Shown here piece after piece: positions 56,389 to 64,000 of a DNA stretch of 64,000 nt. The notes under the pieces were generated by a model. The model was given only the letters and a program-made list of their open reading frames with translations. It was not told the origin of the DNA and did not search any database. Where the stretch lies: assembly GCF_030540875.1 (NCBI RefSeq), contig NZ_JAUOEM010000009.1, forward strand, positions 1 through 64,000, given 5' to 3'. The stretch comes from Flavivirga amylovorans. GTDB lineage: Bacteria > Bacteroidota > Bacteroidia > Flavobacteriales > Flavobacteriaceae. Each line of letters opens with the position of its first letter. Position 1 is the stretch's first letter. Both the position numbers and the translations under genes were made by a program.

Positions 56389-57359
56389 TAATCCAGAGAT
56401 TGATTTTCTAAAGAAGCATGCTCCAATAGTTTGTTAAATTCTTCAGCTGTTAAACTACCGTAGTAGAAGTTTATAGGGTTAATACGTGAACCATCTTTAA
56501 AAATTTCATAGTGTAAGTGAGGTGCTTCAGAGCGCCCAGTACTACCAACAAAACCAATAATATCACCACGTTTAACTTTTTGATTTTTTCTCACATTATA
56601 TTTATACAAATGAGCATATAAACTTACGTAGCCAAAACCATGATCAATTCTTATATGCTTACCGTAACCACTAGATCCTGAATCTGCACGTACAACTTTT
56701 CCATCGCCACTAGCATAAATAGGCGTGCCTCTTGGTGCAGTAAAATCCATGCCCCAGTGCATTTTTCTAGCTTTAGTGAAAGGATCGGATCTCATACCGT
56801 AACCAGAAGCCATTCTTGTTAAGTCTTCATTACTAACAGGTTGTATTGCTGGAATAGCTGCCAAAATCTTTTCTTTTTCTTCTGCTAAAATAGCAATTTC
56901 ATCAAGAGATTTAGATTGTACTACAATTTGCTTTTGTAATATATCTATACGCTTATTACTTTCTATAATTAATTTAGAATTATCAAAACCTTCTAGAGTC
57001 TTATATCTATTTATACCTCCAAATCCAGCTTTACGTTGTGCTTCAGGTATTGGATTGGCTTCAAAGTAAACACGATAAATATTATTATCCCTATCTTCTA
57101 TATTAGCCAAAACAGTTTCTGCTTCAGACATTTTTTTATTAAGCAATTCAAATTGTAGCTCCATATTATGTAGCTCTCTTTTCATTGCTTTCTCTTTAGG
57201 AGATTCCAGATATTGACTTGCTATAAAAACAAAGATAAAAGCAAAAAAAGCACAGCCTAATATAAAAAAGGAAGCATACTTAAAAGTGGTTCTTTTTTTT
57301 CGCTCTATTTTTCGGTAGGAAAGCGATTCTGAATCGTAATAATATTTTACCTTACTCAT
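56388..57359 (-). CDS. M23-family metallopeptidase (LytM type), membrane anchored
   Basis: 323 residues. One membrane helix (about 29-49), a coiled coil (about 55-95 and 130-165) and an M23 domain with zinc ligands His201 and Asp205 (HWGMD) and His283 (HLHYE). All catalytic residues are present, so it is probably an active peptidoglycan endopeptidase rather than an EnvC-like activator. Coupled to the MerR gene and divergent from alaS. Confidence 0.92.
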   Translation of the reverse strand: MSKVKYYYDSESLSYRKIERKKRTTFKYASFFILGCAFFAFIFVFIASQYLESPKEKAMKRELHNMELQFELLNKKMSEAETVLANIEDRDNNIYRVYFEANPIPEAQRKAGFGGINRYKTLEGFDNSKLIIESNKRIDILQKQIVVQSKSLDEIAILAEEKEKILAAIPAIQPVSNEDLTRMASGYGMRSDPFTKARKMHWGMDFTAPRGTPIYASGDGKVVRADSGSSGYGKHIRIDHGFGYVSLYAHLYKYNVRKNQKVKRGDIIGFVGSTGRSEAPHLHYEIFKDGSRINPINFYYGSLTAEEFNKLLEHASLENQSLD

Positions 57360-57373
57360 TTCTTAAATTATAC

Positions 57374-57381
57374 TATTTTTG
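57374..57381 (+). promoter_or_regulatory. Possible -7 box for alaS
   Basis: TATTTTTG on the plus strand, about 200 bases before the start; no -33 TTG at proper distance. Weak. Confidence 0.35.
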
Positions 57382-57578
57382 CAACTAAATTGAGGTCATA
57401 GCAATTCCCTCATTTAATATGCAAACGAGCAAACCTACAAAAAAATTATCATAACCATTTGTGATTATTTTCATTGTATGTTTAGTTGATCTTAAATTTA
57501 GAATTAATCGAAAGTAAATATAAAAATTGTTTTTTATTAAAAGACACTTAATGAAAACAAGATTTTTAACAAAAATAT

Positions 57579-60194
57579 ATGAAGTCACAAGATATACGGT
57601 CAAAATTTTTAAGTTTTTTTGAGGAAAAGAAACACAGTATAGTCCCATCTGCACCTATGGTTTTAAAAGATGATCCTACCTTAATGTTTGTAAATTCGGG
57701 AATGGCTCCTTTTAAAGAATATTTTTTGGGCAATGCGGAACCAAAGAATAATCGTATTTCTGATTCTCAAAAATGTTTACGTGTTTCAGGTAAGCATAAC
57801 GATTTAGAAGAGGTTGGTTATGATACTTATCATCACACACTTTTTGAAATGCTTGGAAACTGGAGTTTTGGAGACTATTTTAAAAAAGAAGCCATTGCAT
57901 GGGCTTGGGAATTATTAACAGAAGTTTATGGTATCGATAAAGATATCTTATATGTTACTGTTTTTGAAGGAAGTGATGATGCAGATGATCTTCCTATGGA
58001 TACAGAAGCGTATGATTTTTGGAAACAATACACCTCTGAAGATCGCATATTAAAAGGTAATAAAAAGGATAATTTTTGGGAAATGGGTGAGCAGGGACCT
58101 TGTGGCCCTTGTAGTGAAATACATGTTGATATTCGTTCTGCAGAAGAAAAAGCAAAAGTATCTGGTAAAGATTTAGTAAATAAAGACCATCCACAAGTTG
58201 TAGAAATTTGGAATTTGGTTTTCATGCAATATAACAGGAAAGCAAACGGTAGTTTAGAGAACCTTCCGGACAAACATATTGATACAGGAATGGGATTCGA
58301 ACGTTTGTGTATGGTATTACAAGGCGTGCAATCTAATTACGATACAGATGTTTTTACTCCCTTAATTAGGGAAATAGAAACGATTACAAAAAAGAAGTAT
58401 GGTAAGCTTGATAAGTCTGATGTGGCTATACGTGTTATAGCCGATCATGTTAGAGCTGTAGCATTTTCTATAGCAGACGGGCAACTACCAAGTAATACTG
58501 GAGCGGGTTATGTTATTCGTAGAATTTTACGACGTGCAGTACGTTATGGTTTTACTTTTTTAGATAAAAAAGAAGCATTTATTTATAGGTTAGTTGATGT
58601 TTTGAGTAAGAAAATGGGAAATGCTTTTCCTGAATTGAAAGCTCAAAAACAACTTATTGAAAATGTTATTAAAGAAGAAGAACAATCTTTTTTAAGAACA
58701 TTAGATCAAGGGTTGGTATTGCTAAATAGAATTGTTGAAGAAACAAAAGGAGATACTGTATCTGGTGAAAAAGCTTTCGAATTATATGATACCTATGGCT
58801 TTCCAATAGATTTAACAGCGCTTATCTTAAGCGAAAAAGGGTTTAAGCTTGATGAAAAAGGGTTTAATGCAGAACTTCAAAAACAGAAGAACCGTTCGCG
58901 TGCAGCTAGTGAAATGTCAACGGATGATTGGACTGTCTTATTTGATGACGCAGAGGAAGAGTTTGTAGGTTATGATACACTTGAAGCGAATGTTAAATTA
59001 ACCCGATATAGAAAAGTAGTTTCAAAAAAGGATGGTGAGATGTATCAATTGGTGTTTAATGTTACACCATTCTATCCAGAAGGGGGTGGCCAGGTAGGAG
59101 ATAAAGGGTACTTAGAAGATGCACATGGTGACGTTATCTATATATTAGATACTAAGAAAGAAAACAATGTGATTATTCATTTTGCTAAAAACTTACCAAA
59201 GCATATTGAAGAAACGTTTAAAGCCGTTGTAGATTCAAAGCAGCGCTATAGAACTGAATGTAATCATACCGCAACACATTTGTTACATCAGGCTTTAAGA
59301 GAAGTTTTAGGTGACCATGTAGAGCAAAAAGGAAGTGCTGTACACTCAAAGTACTTACGGTTCGATTTTTCTCATTTTTCAAAGCTAACTATTGAAGAAT
59401 TACGCGATGTTGAAAACTTTGTAAATGCTAGAATAGCAGGAAAATTACCTTTAATAGAAAAACGTAATATACCCAAAGAAGAGGCTATTGCAGATGGAGC
59501 TATGAGTTTGTTTGGTGAGAAGTATGGCGATACCGTTCGTGCTATTCGTTTTGGTCAATCTATAGAGCTTTGTGGAGGAACACATGTGAAGAATACATCA
59601 GATATTTGGCATTTTAAAATAGTATCGGAAGGAGCTGTAGCAGCTGGAATCCGTCGTATTGAAGCGATCACTAATGATGCTGTTAAGGATTTTTATTTTG
59701 AAAATAATCGTGCTTATTTTGAAATGAAAGATTTGCTTAATAATGCCAAAGAACCAGTAAAAGCATTACAAAATTTACAGGAAGAAAATACGAATCTTAA
59801 AAAGCAAATAGAATCACTTCTAAAAGATAAAGCTAAAAGTATAAAAGGCGAATTAAAAAGTGAATTGCAAGATATTAATGGTATTCAGTTTTTAGCAAAG
59901 AAACTAGATTTAGATGCAGGCGGAATAAAAGATGTTGCTTTTGAATTAGGAAGTCAGTTTGATAATTTATTCCTGTTATTTGGTGCTGAGCAAAACGGAA
60001 AGGCATTATTGTCTTGTTATATTTCAAAAGAACTAGTTGCGAGTAAAGAATTAAATGCTGGACAAGTCGTTAGAGAACTCGGGAAGTTTATTCAAGGCGG
60101 CGGTGGCGGACAACCGTTTTTCGCCACTGCAGGAGGTAAGAATCCGGCTGGGATTGATGAGGCTTTAGAGGATGCGAAGAGGTATGTGATTTAA
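57579..60194 (+). CDS. alaS: Alanyl-tRNA synthetase
   Basis: 871 residues. Class II catalytic core ([26 protein letters not shown]-like [12 protein letters not shown]), editing domain with HTATH (563-567) and CGGTH (Cys665), and a C-terminal DHHA1 domain ([17 protein letters not shown]). Complete and of usual length. It charges tRNA-Ala and edits Ser/Gly mischarging. Confidence 0.97.
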   Translation: MKSQDIRSKFLSFFEEKKHSIVPSAPMVLKDDPTLMFVNSGMAPFKEYFLGNAEPKNNRISDSQKCLRVSGKHNDLEEVGYDTYHHTLFEMLGNWSFGDYFKKEAIAWAWELLTEVYGIDKDILYVTVFEGSDDADDLPMDTEAYDFWKQYTSEDRILKGNKKDNFWEMGEQGPCGPCSEIHVDIRSAEEKAKVSGKDLVNKDHPQVVEIWNLVFMQYNRKANGSLENLPDKHIDTGMGFERLCMVLQGVQSNYDTDVFTPLIREIETITKKKYGKLDKSDVAIRVIADHVRAVAFSIADGQLPSNTGAGYVIRRILRRAVRYGFTFLDKKEAFIYRLVDVLSKKMGNAFPELKAQKQLIENVIKEEEQSFLRTLDQGLVLLNRIVEETKGDTVSGEKAFELYDTYGFPIDLTALILSEKGFKLDEKGFNAELQKQKNRSRAASEMSTDDWTVLFDDAEEEFVGYDTLEANVKLTRYRKVVSKKDGEMYQLVFNVTPFYPEGGGQVGDKGYLEDAHGDVIYILDTKKENNVIIHFAKNLPKHIEETFKAVVDSKQRYRTECNHTATHLLHQALREVLGDHVEQKGSAVHSKYLRFDFSHFSKLTIEELRDVENFVNARIAGKLPLIEKRNIPKEEAIADGAMSLFGEKYGDTVRAIRFGQSIELCGGTHVKNTSDIWHFKIVSEGAVAAGIRRIEAITNDAVKDFYFENNRAYFEMKDLLNNAKEPVKALQNLQEENTNLKKQIESLLKDKAKSIKGELKSELQDINGIQFLAKKLDLDAGGIKDVAFELGSQFDNLFLLFGAEQNGKALLSCYISKELVASKELNAGQVVRELGKFIQGGGGGQPFFATAGGKNPAGIDEALEDAKRYVI

Positions 60195-60600
60195 TCTCGC
60201 AAAGGCGTGAAGACGCAGAGTTTAGGGGCTTTATAGTAATTGGTTTATACTTGATTATGTGATTTCTCCTTTTGTCGAAATGGCTCGGAATACAAATAGA
60301 ATCTCGTTGTCATGTCGAAATTAGGCACGATTGAGACATCACGTAGTCATTAATAAAGGCTAAGGGTTATTTGAGCTGATCTCGCAAAGGCGCGAAGACG
60401 CAAAGTTTAGGGGTTTTTATAGTAATTGGGTTGTACTTGGTTATGTGATTTCTCCTTTAGTCGAAATGTCTCGGAATACAAATAGAATCTCGTTGTCATG
60501 TCGAAATGAGGCGCGATAGAGACACCACGTAGTCATTAATAAAGGCTAAGGGTTATTTGGGTTAATCTCGCAAAGGGACCAAGTCGCAAAGTTATATGGA
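60194..60600. repeat. Tandem 185-bp intergenic repeat, 2.2 copies
   Basis: ATCTCGCAAAGG recurs at 60194, 60379 and 60565. Each unit joins a CGCAAAGGCGCGAAGACGCA block to a GTCATGTCGAAA...CGATTGAGACATCACG block of the kind dispersed through the left half. No coding capacity. Confidence 0.85.
60565..60595. repeat. Left inverted repeat of the GxxExxY unit
   Basis: ATCTCGCAAAGGGACCAAG... is the imperfect inverse of 61147-61176. It is also the last partial unit of the 185-bp repeat. Confidence 0.6.
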
Positions 60601-60745
60601 TATATAATGAATATCTATGATTAGATTTAAATGTTAATCCGCAAAAAAAACAAATTAAGTAACTTTTAAAACTTAGCGATTTTGTATTATTGTAAGAAAA
60701 TAAAACTTTATTGAATTATTCTAACAATAAAAGATACAGAGTTAT

Positions 60746-61141
60746 ATGGTTGATAAAGAACAGCTTTTTGAAAATTATTTAGCAACAAAAATAGTTGATT
60801 GTTGTTATCATATTCATGTTAATTTAGGTCCAGGTTTGCTGGAGTCTGTTTATGAAGAGATTTTGTTTTCTGAATTAACTGAAAAAGGCTTTAAAGTAGA
60901 GCGCCAAAAACAATTACCGGTTATTTGGAAAAGCAAAACATTAGATTTGGGATTTAGAACCGATTTAATTGTTGAAAATAAAGTGATTATTGAAATCAAA
61001 TCAGTACAAGAAATTCATCCTGTCCACCCTAAACAATTATTGACGTATTTAAAGTTGAGCGGATTAAAACTGGGATTACTGATTAATTTTAATAGTCCTT
61101 TAATAAAAACAGGAATAACCAGAATAGTTAATGGCTTATAA
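60746..61141 (+). CDS. GxxExxY protein, PD-(D/E)XK nuclease-like
   Basis: 131 residues of the GxxExxY family: the motif GPGLLESVYEE gives Gly-x-x-Glu-x-x-Tyr, and the nuclease-like core RTDLIVENKVIIEIKS supplies Asp and Glu-x-Lys. Such proteins are scattered through environmental genomes, usually alone between short repeats, and have no proven function. Here the gene is enclosed by inverted CTTTGCG-type repeats. No toxin-antitoxin partner is visible. Confidence 0.9.
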   Translation: MVDKEQLFENYLATKIVDCCYHIHVNLGPGLLESVYEEILFSELTEKGFKVERQKQLPVIWKSKTLDLGFRTDLIVENKVIIEIKSVQEIHPVHPKQLLTYLKLSGLKLGLLINFNSPLIKTGITRIVNGL

Positions 61142-61146
61142 TTTAG

Positions 61147-61176
61147 TAAACTTTGTGTTTCCGTGTCTTTGCAAGA
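61147..61176. repeat. Right inverted repeat of the GxxExxY unit
   Basis: AAACTTTGTGTTTCCGTGTC...GCAAGA, the inverse of the block at 60565 with several mismatches, 6 bases after the stop codon. Confidence 0.6.
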
Positions 61177-61209
61177 AAAAGAGAACTTTAGGACTTTATT
61201 AGGAAATAA

Positions 61210-62175
61210 ATGAAACTACAAACAAAAATACCATTGCAAAAGCAGTCTGAAAAACTAATAGACTATCATTCCAATATATTATTAATTGGTTCATGTTTTG
61301 TAGAAAATATAGGAGAAAAACTAGATTACTTCAAATTTCGAAATACTCAAAACCCGTTTGGTATTTTATTTCATCCCAAGGCTATTGAAAGTTTAATCTC
61401 TGATGCTATAAACGAAAAAATATATTCTCAAGAAGACATCTTTTTTCATAATGAACAATGGCATTGCTTCAATGCGCATTCAAAATTTAGTAATACCTCT
61501 AAAGAGCTACTATTAAACGACTTAAATAAAAATATTAAGTTAACAAATCAACAAATTAAAGAATCAACACATATTGTAATTACCTTGGGAACGGCTTGGG
61601 TATATCGTTTTGTTGATACTAAAGAAATAGTTGCGAATTGTCATAAAGTTCCTCAAAAACAATTTACAAAGGAGTTGCTTTCTGTTGGTGAAATTTCTAA
61701 ATCAATAGAAACCATAGTGAGTTTAATTAGAAGTGTTAATTCCAAAGCTTCAATTATTTTTACAGTATCTCCAGTACGTCATATAAAAGACGGATTTATT
61801 GAAAACACACAGAGTAAAGCGCATTTAATAACTGGAATACACCAGTTCTTAGGTCAAAAATCATCAATTGTTAATCGTCAATCATTTTATTTTCCTTCTT
61901 ATGAAATCATGATGGACGAACTCCGCGATTATCGTTTTTATAAAGAAGATATGATTCATCCCAATACAACAGCTGTTAATTATATTTGGAATTGTTTTCA
62001 AGAGGTTTGGATGTCTTTAAAAGCAGATAAAACCATGAAAGATATTGATGTTATTCAAAAAGGATTACAACACAAACCATTTAATCCAAACTCTGAAGCA
62101 CATCAAAGGTTTCTTCAAAATATAGAAGCTAAAAAAGCTCAAATTAAAACGCAGTTTTCATACATTGTATTTTAA
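61210..62175 (+). CDS. GSCFA-domain protein
   Basis: 321 residues. The N-terminal motif IGSCFVENIGEKL defines the GSCFA family, which has an SGNH-hydrolase-like layout; a late block (DELRDYRFYKEDMIHPNT) could supply the catalytic Asp and His. No signal peptide. Substrate unknown. Closed by a hairpin near 62400. Confidence 0.88.
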   Translation: MKLQTKIPLQKQSEKLIDYHSNILLIGSCFVENIGEKLDYFKFRNTQNPFGILFHPKAIESLISDAINEKIYSQEDIFFHNEQWHCFNAHSKFSNTSKELLLNDLNKNIKLTNQQIKESTHIVITLGTAWVYRFVDTKEIVANCHKVPQKQFTKELLSVGEISKSIETIVSLIRSVNSKASIIFTVSPVRHIKDGFIENTQSKAHLITGIHQFLGQKSSIVNRQSFYFPSYEIMMDELRDYRFYKEDMIHPNTTAVNYIWNCFQEVWMSLKADKTMKDIDVIQKGLQHKPFNPNSEAHQRFLQNIEAKKAQIKTQFSYIVF

Positions 62176-62380
62176 AATGTATATAATTCAAAAGAGATTT
62201 TAAAGAAAAAACGACATGTGTTTATGGTTTTGAAAGCTAAATCTGTGTTGATATTTGTTGACTAGGATGCCCAAAATTGTATTATTACTTTTAATCTTTT
62301 TTAATAACGGTTTATCGAAAAATTATGAATTCTAAATCTAATAATTGTAGATTTAAAATGCTATTAATCAGTTCGTATAA

Positions 62381-62432
62381 AAAACATCAATTGTAATAAT
62401 CAGTAAAATGATTAGCAGTTGGTGTTTTTTTT
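62381..62432 (+). terminator. Intrinsic terminator after the GSCFA gene
   Basis: AAACATCAATTG... pairs imperfectly with CAGTTGGTGTTT, followed by eight T. Confidence 0.65.
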
Positions 62433-62647
62433 ATACTGTTTCTTTGCTCTAAGAGATCAGTCCTTGAATTTAATATTAGTTTAACTTTCTTTTAATGTTG
62501 CTTCTAAGCAAGTTCACTATTTTTGACTTGTTAATTTAAATTCCATAAAATGCATTGGTTAGACTTCTTATGTCGAAGGAAACTAATGTTTTTTTGTTTT
62601 ATAAAATAAACTTCAAGAATACAATAGAATTATTTTTAAATTAGTGC
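62433..62647. other. Spacer upstream of the DUF4230 gene
   Basis: Together with 62176-62380 this makes a 470-base gap. Apart from the terminator no feature is recognised; TATTTTTG-like boxes are lacking except ACTATTTTTGAC at 62516-62527, a possible promoter. Confidence 0.4.
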
Positions 62648-63262
62648 ATGCGTAAAATTCTATTTGGTATTGTAATTACTTTGATTATCCTGTTCTCCTT
62701 TAAATACTGTGGAGATAAGCAGAATGAGAAAGTAGTACTTCAGGAAAGTTCAGCTCTAATTCAAAAACAAATTAAAAATGTTGGAAAGTTAGTAGTGACC
62801 GAAGGTCATTTTAGTGAGGTCTTTAATTATAAGAACTCTAAAGATATTTTTGGAGATTATTTTACATCAGAAAAAAAGGCACTGATTGTTGTTAATGCTG
62901 AAGTCACAATAGCTTATGATTTAAGTAAAATTGAATTTGAAATAGATGAAGCTAATAAAACATTAACGATTATAAATATTCCAAAGGAAGAAGTGAAAAT
63001 TAGTCCAGATTTAGAATATTATGATATACAGTCCGATTTCTTAAACCCTTTTGAGGCTAAAGACTATAATGATATTAAGAAAATTGTTAAAGCATCGTTG
63101 AACAAAAAAATAGAAGCTTCCGATTTAAAAACAAATGCCAAGAATAGGTTAATAAGTGAACTTTCAAAATTTTATATCCTAACAAATTCTTTAGGTTGGA
63201 CTTTAGAATATAACAAAAACCCAGTATCTACAATAGATGCTTTACAAGATTTAAAATTATAA
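62648..63262 (+). CDS. DUF4230-domain protein, membrane anchored
   Basis: 204 residues: an N-terminal membrane helix (MRKILFGIVITLIILFSF) and a DUF4230 domain (KLVVTEGHFSEVFNY, KKALIVVNAEVTIAYDLSKI). The family is found in Bacteroidota and Firmicutes without a known function. The dehydratase gene starts 9 bases after its stop codon, so they are co-transcribed. Confidence 0.85.
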   Translation: MRKILFGIVITLIILFSFKYCGDKQNEKVVLQESSALIQKQIKNVGKLVVTEGHFSEVFNYKNSKDIFGDYFTSEKKALIVVNAEVTIAYDLSKIEFEIDEANKTLTIINIPKEEVKISPDLEYYDIQSDFLNPFEAKDYNDIKKIVKASLNKKIEASDLKTNAKNRLISELSKFYILTNSLGWTLEYNKNPVSTIDALQDLKL

Positions 63263-63271
63263 TTATTGGTA

Positions 63272-64000
63272 ATGAATAAATCTACTTTACAAAAAATTCA
63301 TAATCTTATAAAACCCTACATACACAGAACTCCAGTTTTAACATCAAAGTTATTAAATGATATATGTGAAGCGGAAGTGTTTTTTAAATGTGAAAACTTT
63401 CAAAAAATGGGAGCATTTAAAATGAGGGGAGGGGTAAATGCTATTTTGAATTTAACAGAAGAACAAAAAAGTAAAGGAGTTGTTACGCATTCTTCTGGAA
63501 ACTTTGCACAAGCATTATCTTTGGCAGCTAAAACACTTAATGTGAAAGCATACATAGTTATGCCTAAGAATGCTCCACAAGTTAAAAAGGATGCTGTTAA
63601 AGCTTACGGAGGTGTAATTATTGAATGTGATTCCAGTACGAAAGCCAGAGAAACTGAAGCAGCAAGAATTCAAAAAGAAAAAGGAGTCACCTTTATTCAT
63701 CCTTCTAATCAAGATCATGTTATTTATGGTCAGGGAACGGCCGCTATAGAGTTGTTGGAAGATTATCATGATTTAGAGTATATATTCACACCAGTAGGAG
63801 GAGGTGGTTTATTGGCAGGAACTATTCTAGCGGCAAATCATTTTTCGAATGGATGTAAAGTCATTGCTGGCGAGCCTAAGGAAGTTGATGATGCTTATAG
63901 ATCATTGATTTCTGGAAATATTGAAAAAAATGAAACATCTAACACCATAGCAGATGGTTTACGAACTCATTTAGGGGATAGAAATTTTCCAATTATAAAA
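63272..64000 (+). CDS. Serine racemase / threonine dehydratase-like PLP enzyme (3' end outside window)
   Basis: The first 243 residues of a fold-type II PLP enzyme: PLP-lysine region CENFQKMGAFKMRGGVNA, substrate loop HSSGNFAQAL, and the phosphate-binding Gly loop TPVGGGGLLAG. It matches the short serine racemase/threonine dehydratase group rather than the long biosynthetic IlvA, though the C-terminus that would decide this is not in the window. Confidence 0.88.
   Translation, partial: MNKSTLQKIHNLIKPYIHRTPVLTSKLLNDICEAEVFFKCENFQKMGAFKMRGGVNAILNLTEEQKSKGVVTHSSGNFAQALSLAAKTLNVKAYIVMPKNAPQVKKDAVKAYGGVIIECDSSTKARETEAARIQKEKGVTFIHPSNQDHVIYGQGTAAIELLEDYHDLEYIFTPVGGGGLLAGTILAANHFSNGCKVIAGEPKEVDDAYRSLISGNIEKNETSNTIADGLRTHLGDRNFPIIK

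Noticed and set aside
1-64000. tRNA, rRNA or prophage genes
   Set aside because: No T-loop-like motif in a cloverleaf context, no rRNA blocks and no phage structural or integrase genes were recognised by eye.

Overview
The window is chromosomal DNA of a member of the Flavobacteriaceae (Bacteroidota). The evidence is very AT-rich DNA, SusC/SusD pairs, type IX secretion (T9SS) sorting domains, promoters of the TAnnTTTG type, an Era-Der gene neighbourhood, GSCFA and LemA/TPM genes, and MITE-like and GxxExxY-type intergenic repeats. It splits into an accessory left half (1-37 kb) and a mostly housekeeping right half (37-64 kb).

Left half. A large locus is present twice in tandem. Copy A (2-13541) has, on the plus strand, a T9SS protein built of 143-residue repeats, SusC, SusD, a zinc metalloprotease, a thioredoxin lipoprotein and a DUF4397-like lipoprotein. 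Converging on it from the minus strand is a three-gene operon: a MauE/DoxX redox membrane protein, a membrane-anchored propeller-like protein and a small secreted four-cysteine peptide (DUF6520-like). Copy B (14506-23731) repeats this but lacks the protease, thioredoxin and DUF4397 genes. Two more peptide genes follow (23969-24788). A 4 kb region without convincing genes (26383-30378) carries a 383-bp tandem array, a 250-bp tandem array and three promoter-plus-hairpin cassettes. Next come an outer-membrane beta-barrel receptor, one intact and one frameshifted PAS/AraC regulator, and two STAS-like small proteins.

The most interesting signal is a shared promoter architecture seen at nine places from 13.5 to 33.5 kb, all on the minus strand. 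Two GGAT half-sites lie exactly 21 bp apart, and the proximal one lies exactly 30 bp from the G of a TTTG-type -7 box. It precedes both MauE-peptide operons, the extra peptide genes, an unknown 206-aa gene and the receptor, and it also occurs in the gene-free repeat region. A tenth, degenerate copy lies near 37.1 kb. This suggests one activator, possibly the linked AraC proteins, controls a peptide/envelope regulon. All four peptide genes also share a 38-nt leader whose complementary 4-mers interleave like a pseudoknot.

Right half. A PLP alpha-oxoamine-synthase/GNAT fusion is followed by an IS200 remnant. A LacI repressor is divergent from a KDG kinase/KDPG aldolase operon and flanked by two perfect operator palindromes. 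Then come an FKBP isomerase, era, der, a thioredoxin-domain protein flanked by a second fragment of the der 3' end, a second beta-barrel receptor, a LemA/TPM operon, a MerR regulator with an M23 peptidase, alaS, a GxxExxY gene inside inverted repeats, a GSCFA protein, a DUF4230 protein and the start of a serine/threonine dehydratase gene. No rRNA, tRNA or CRISPR was seen.
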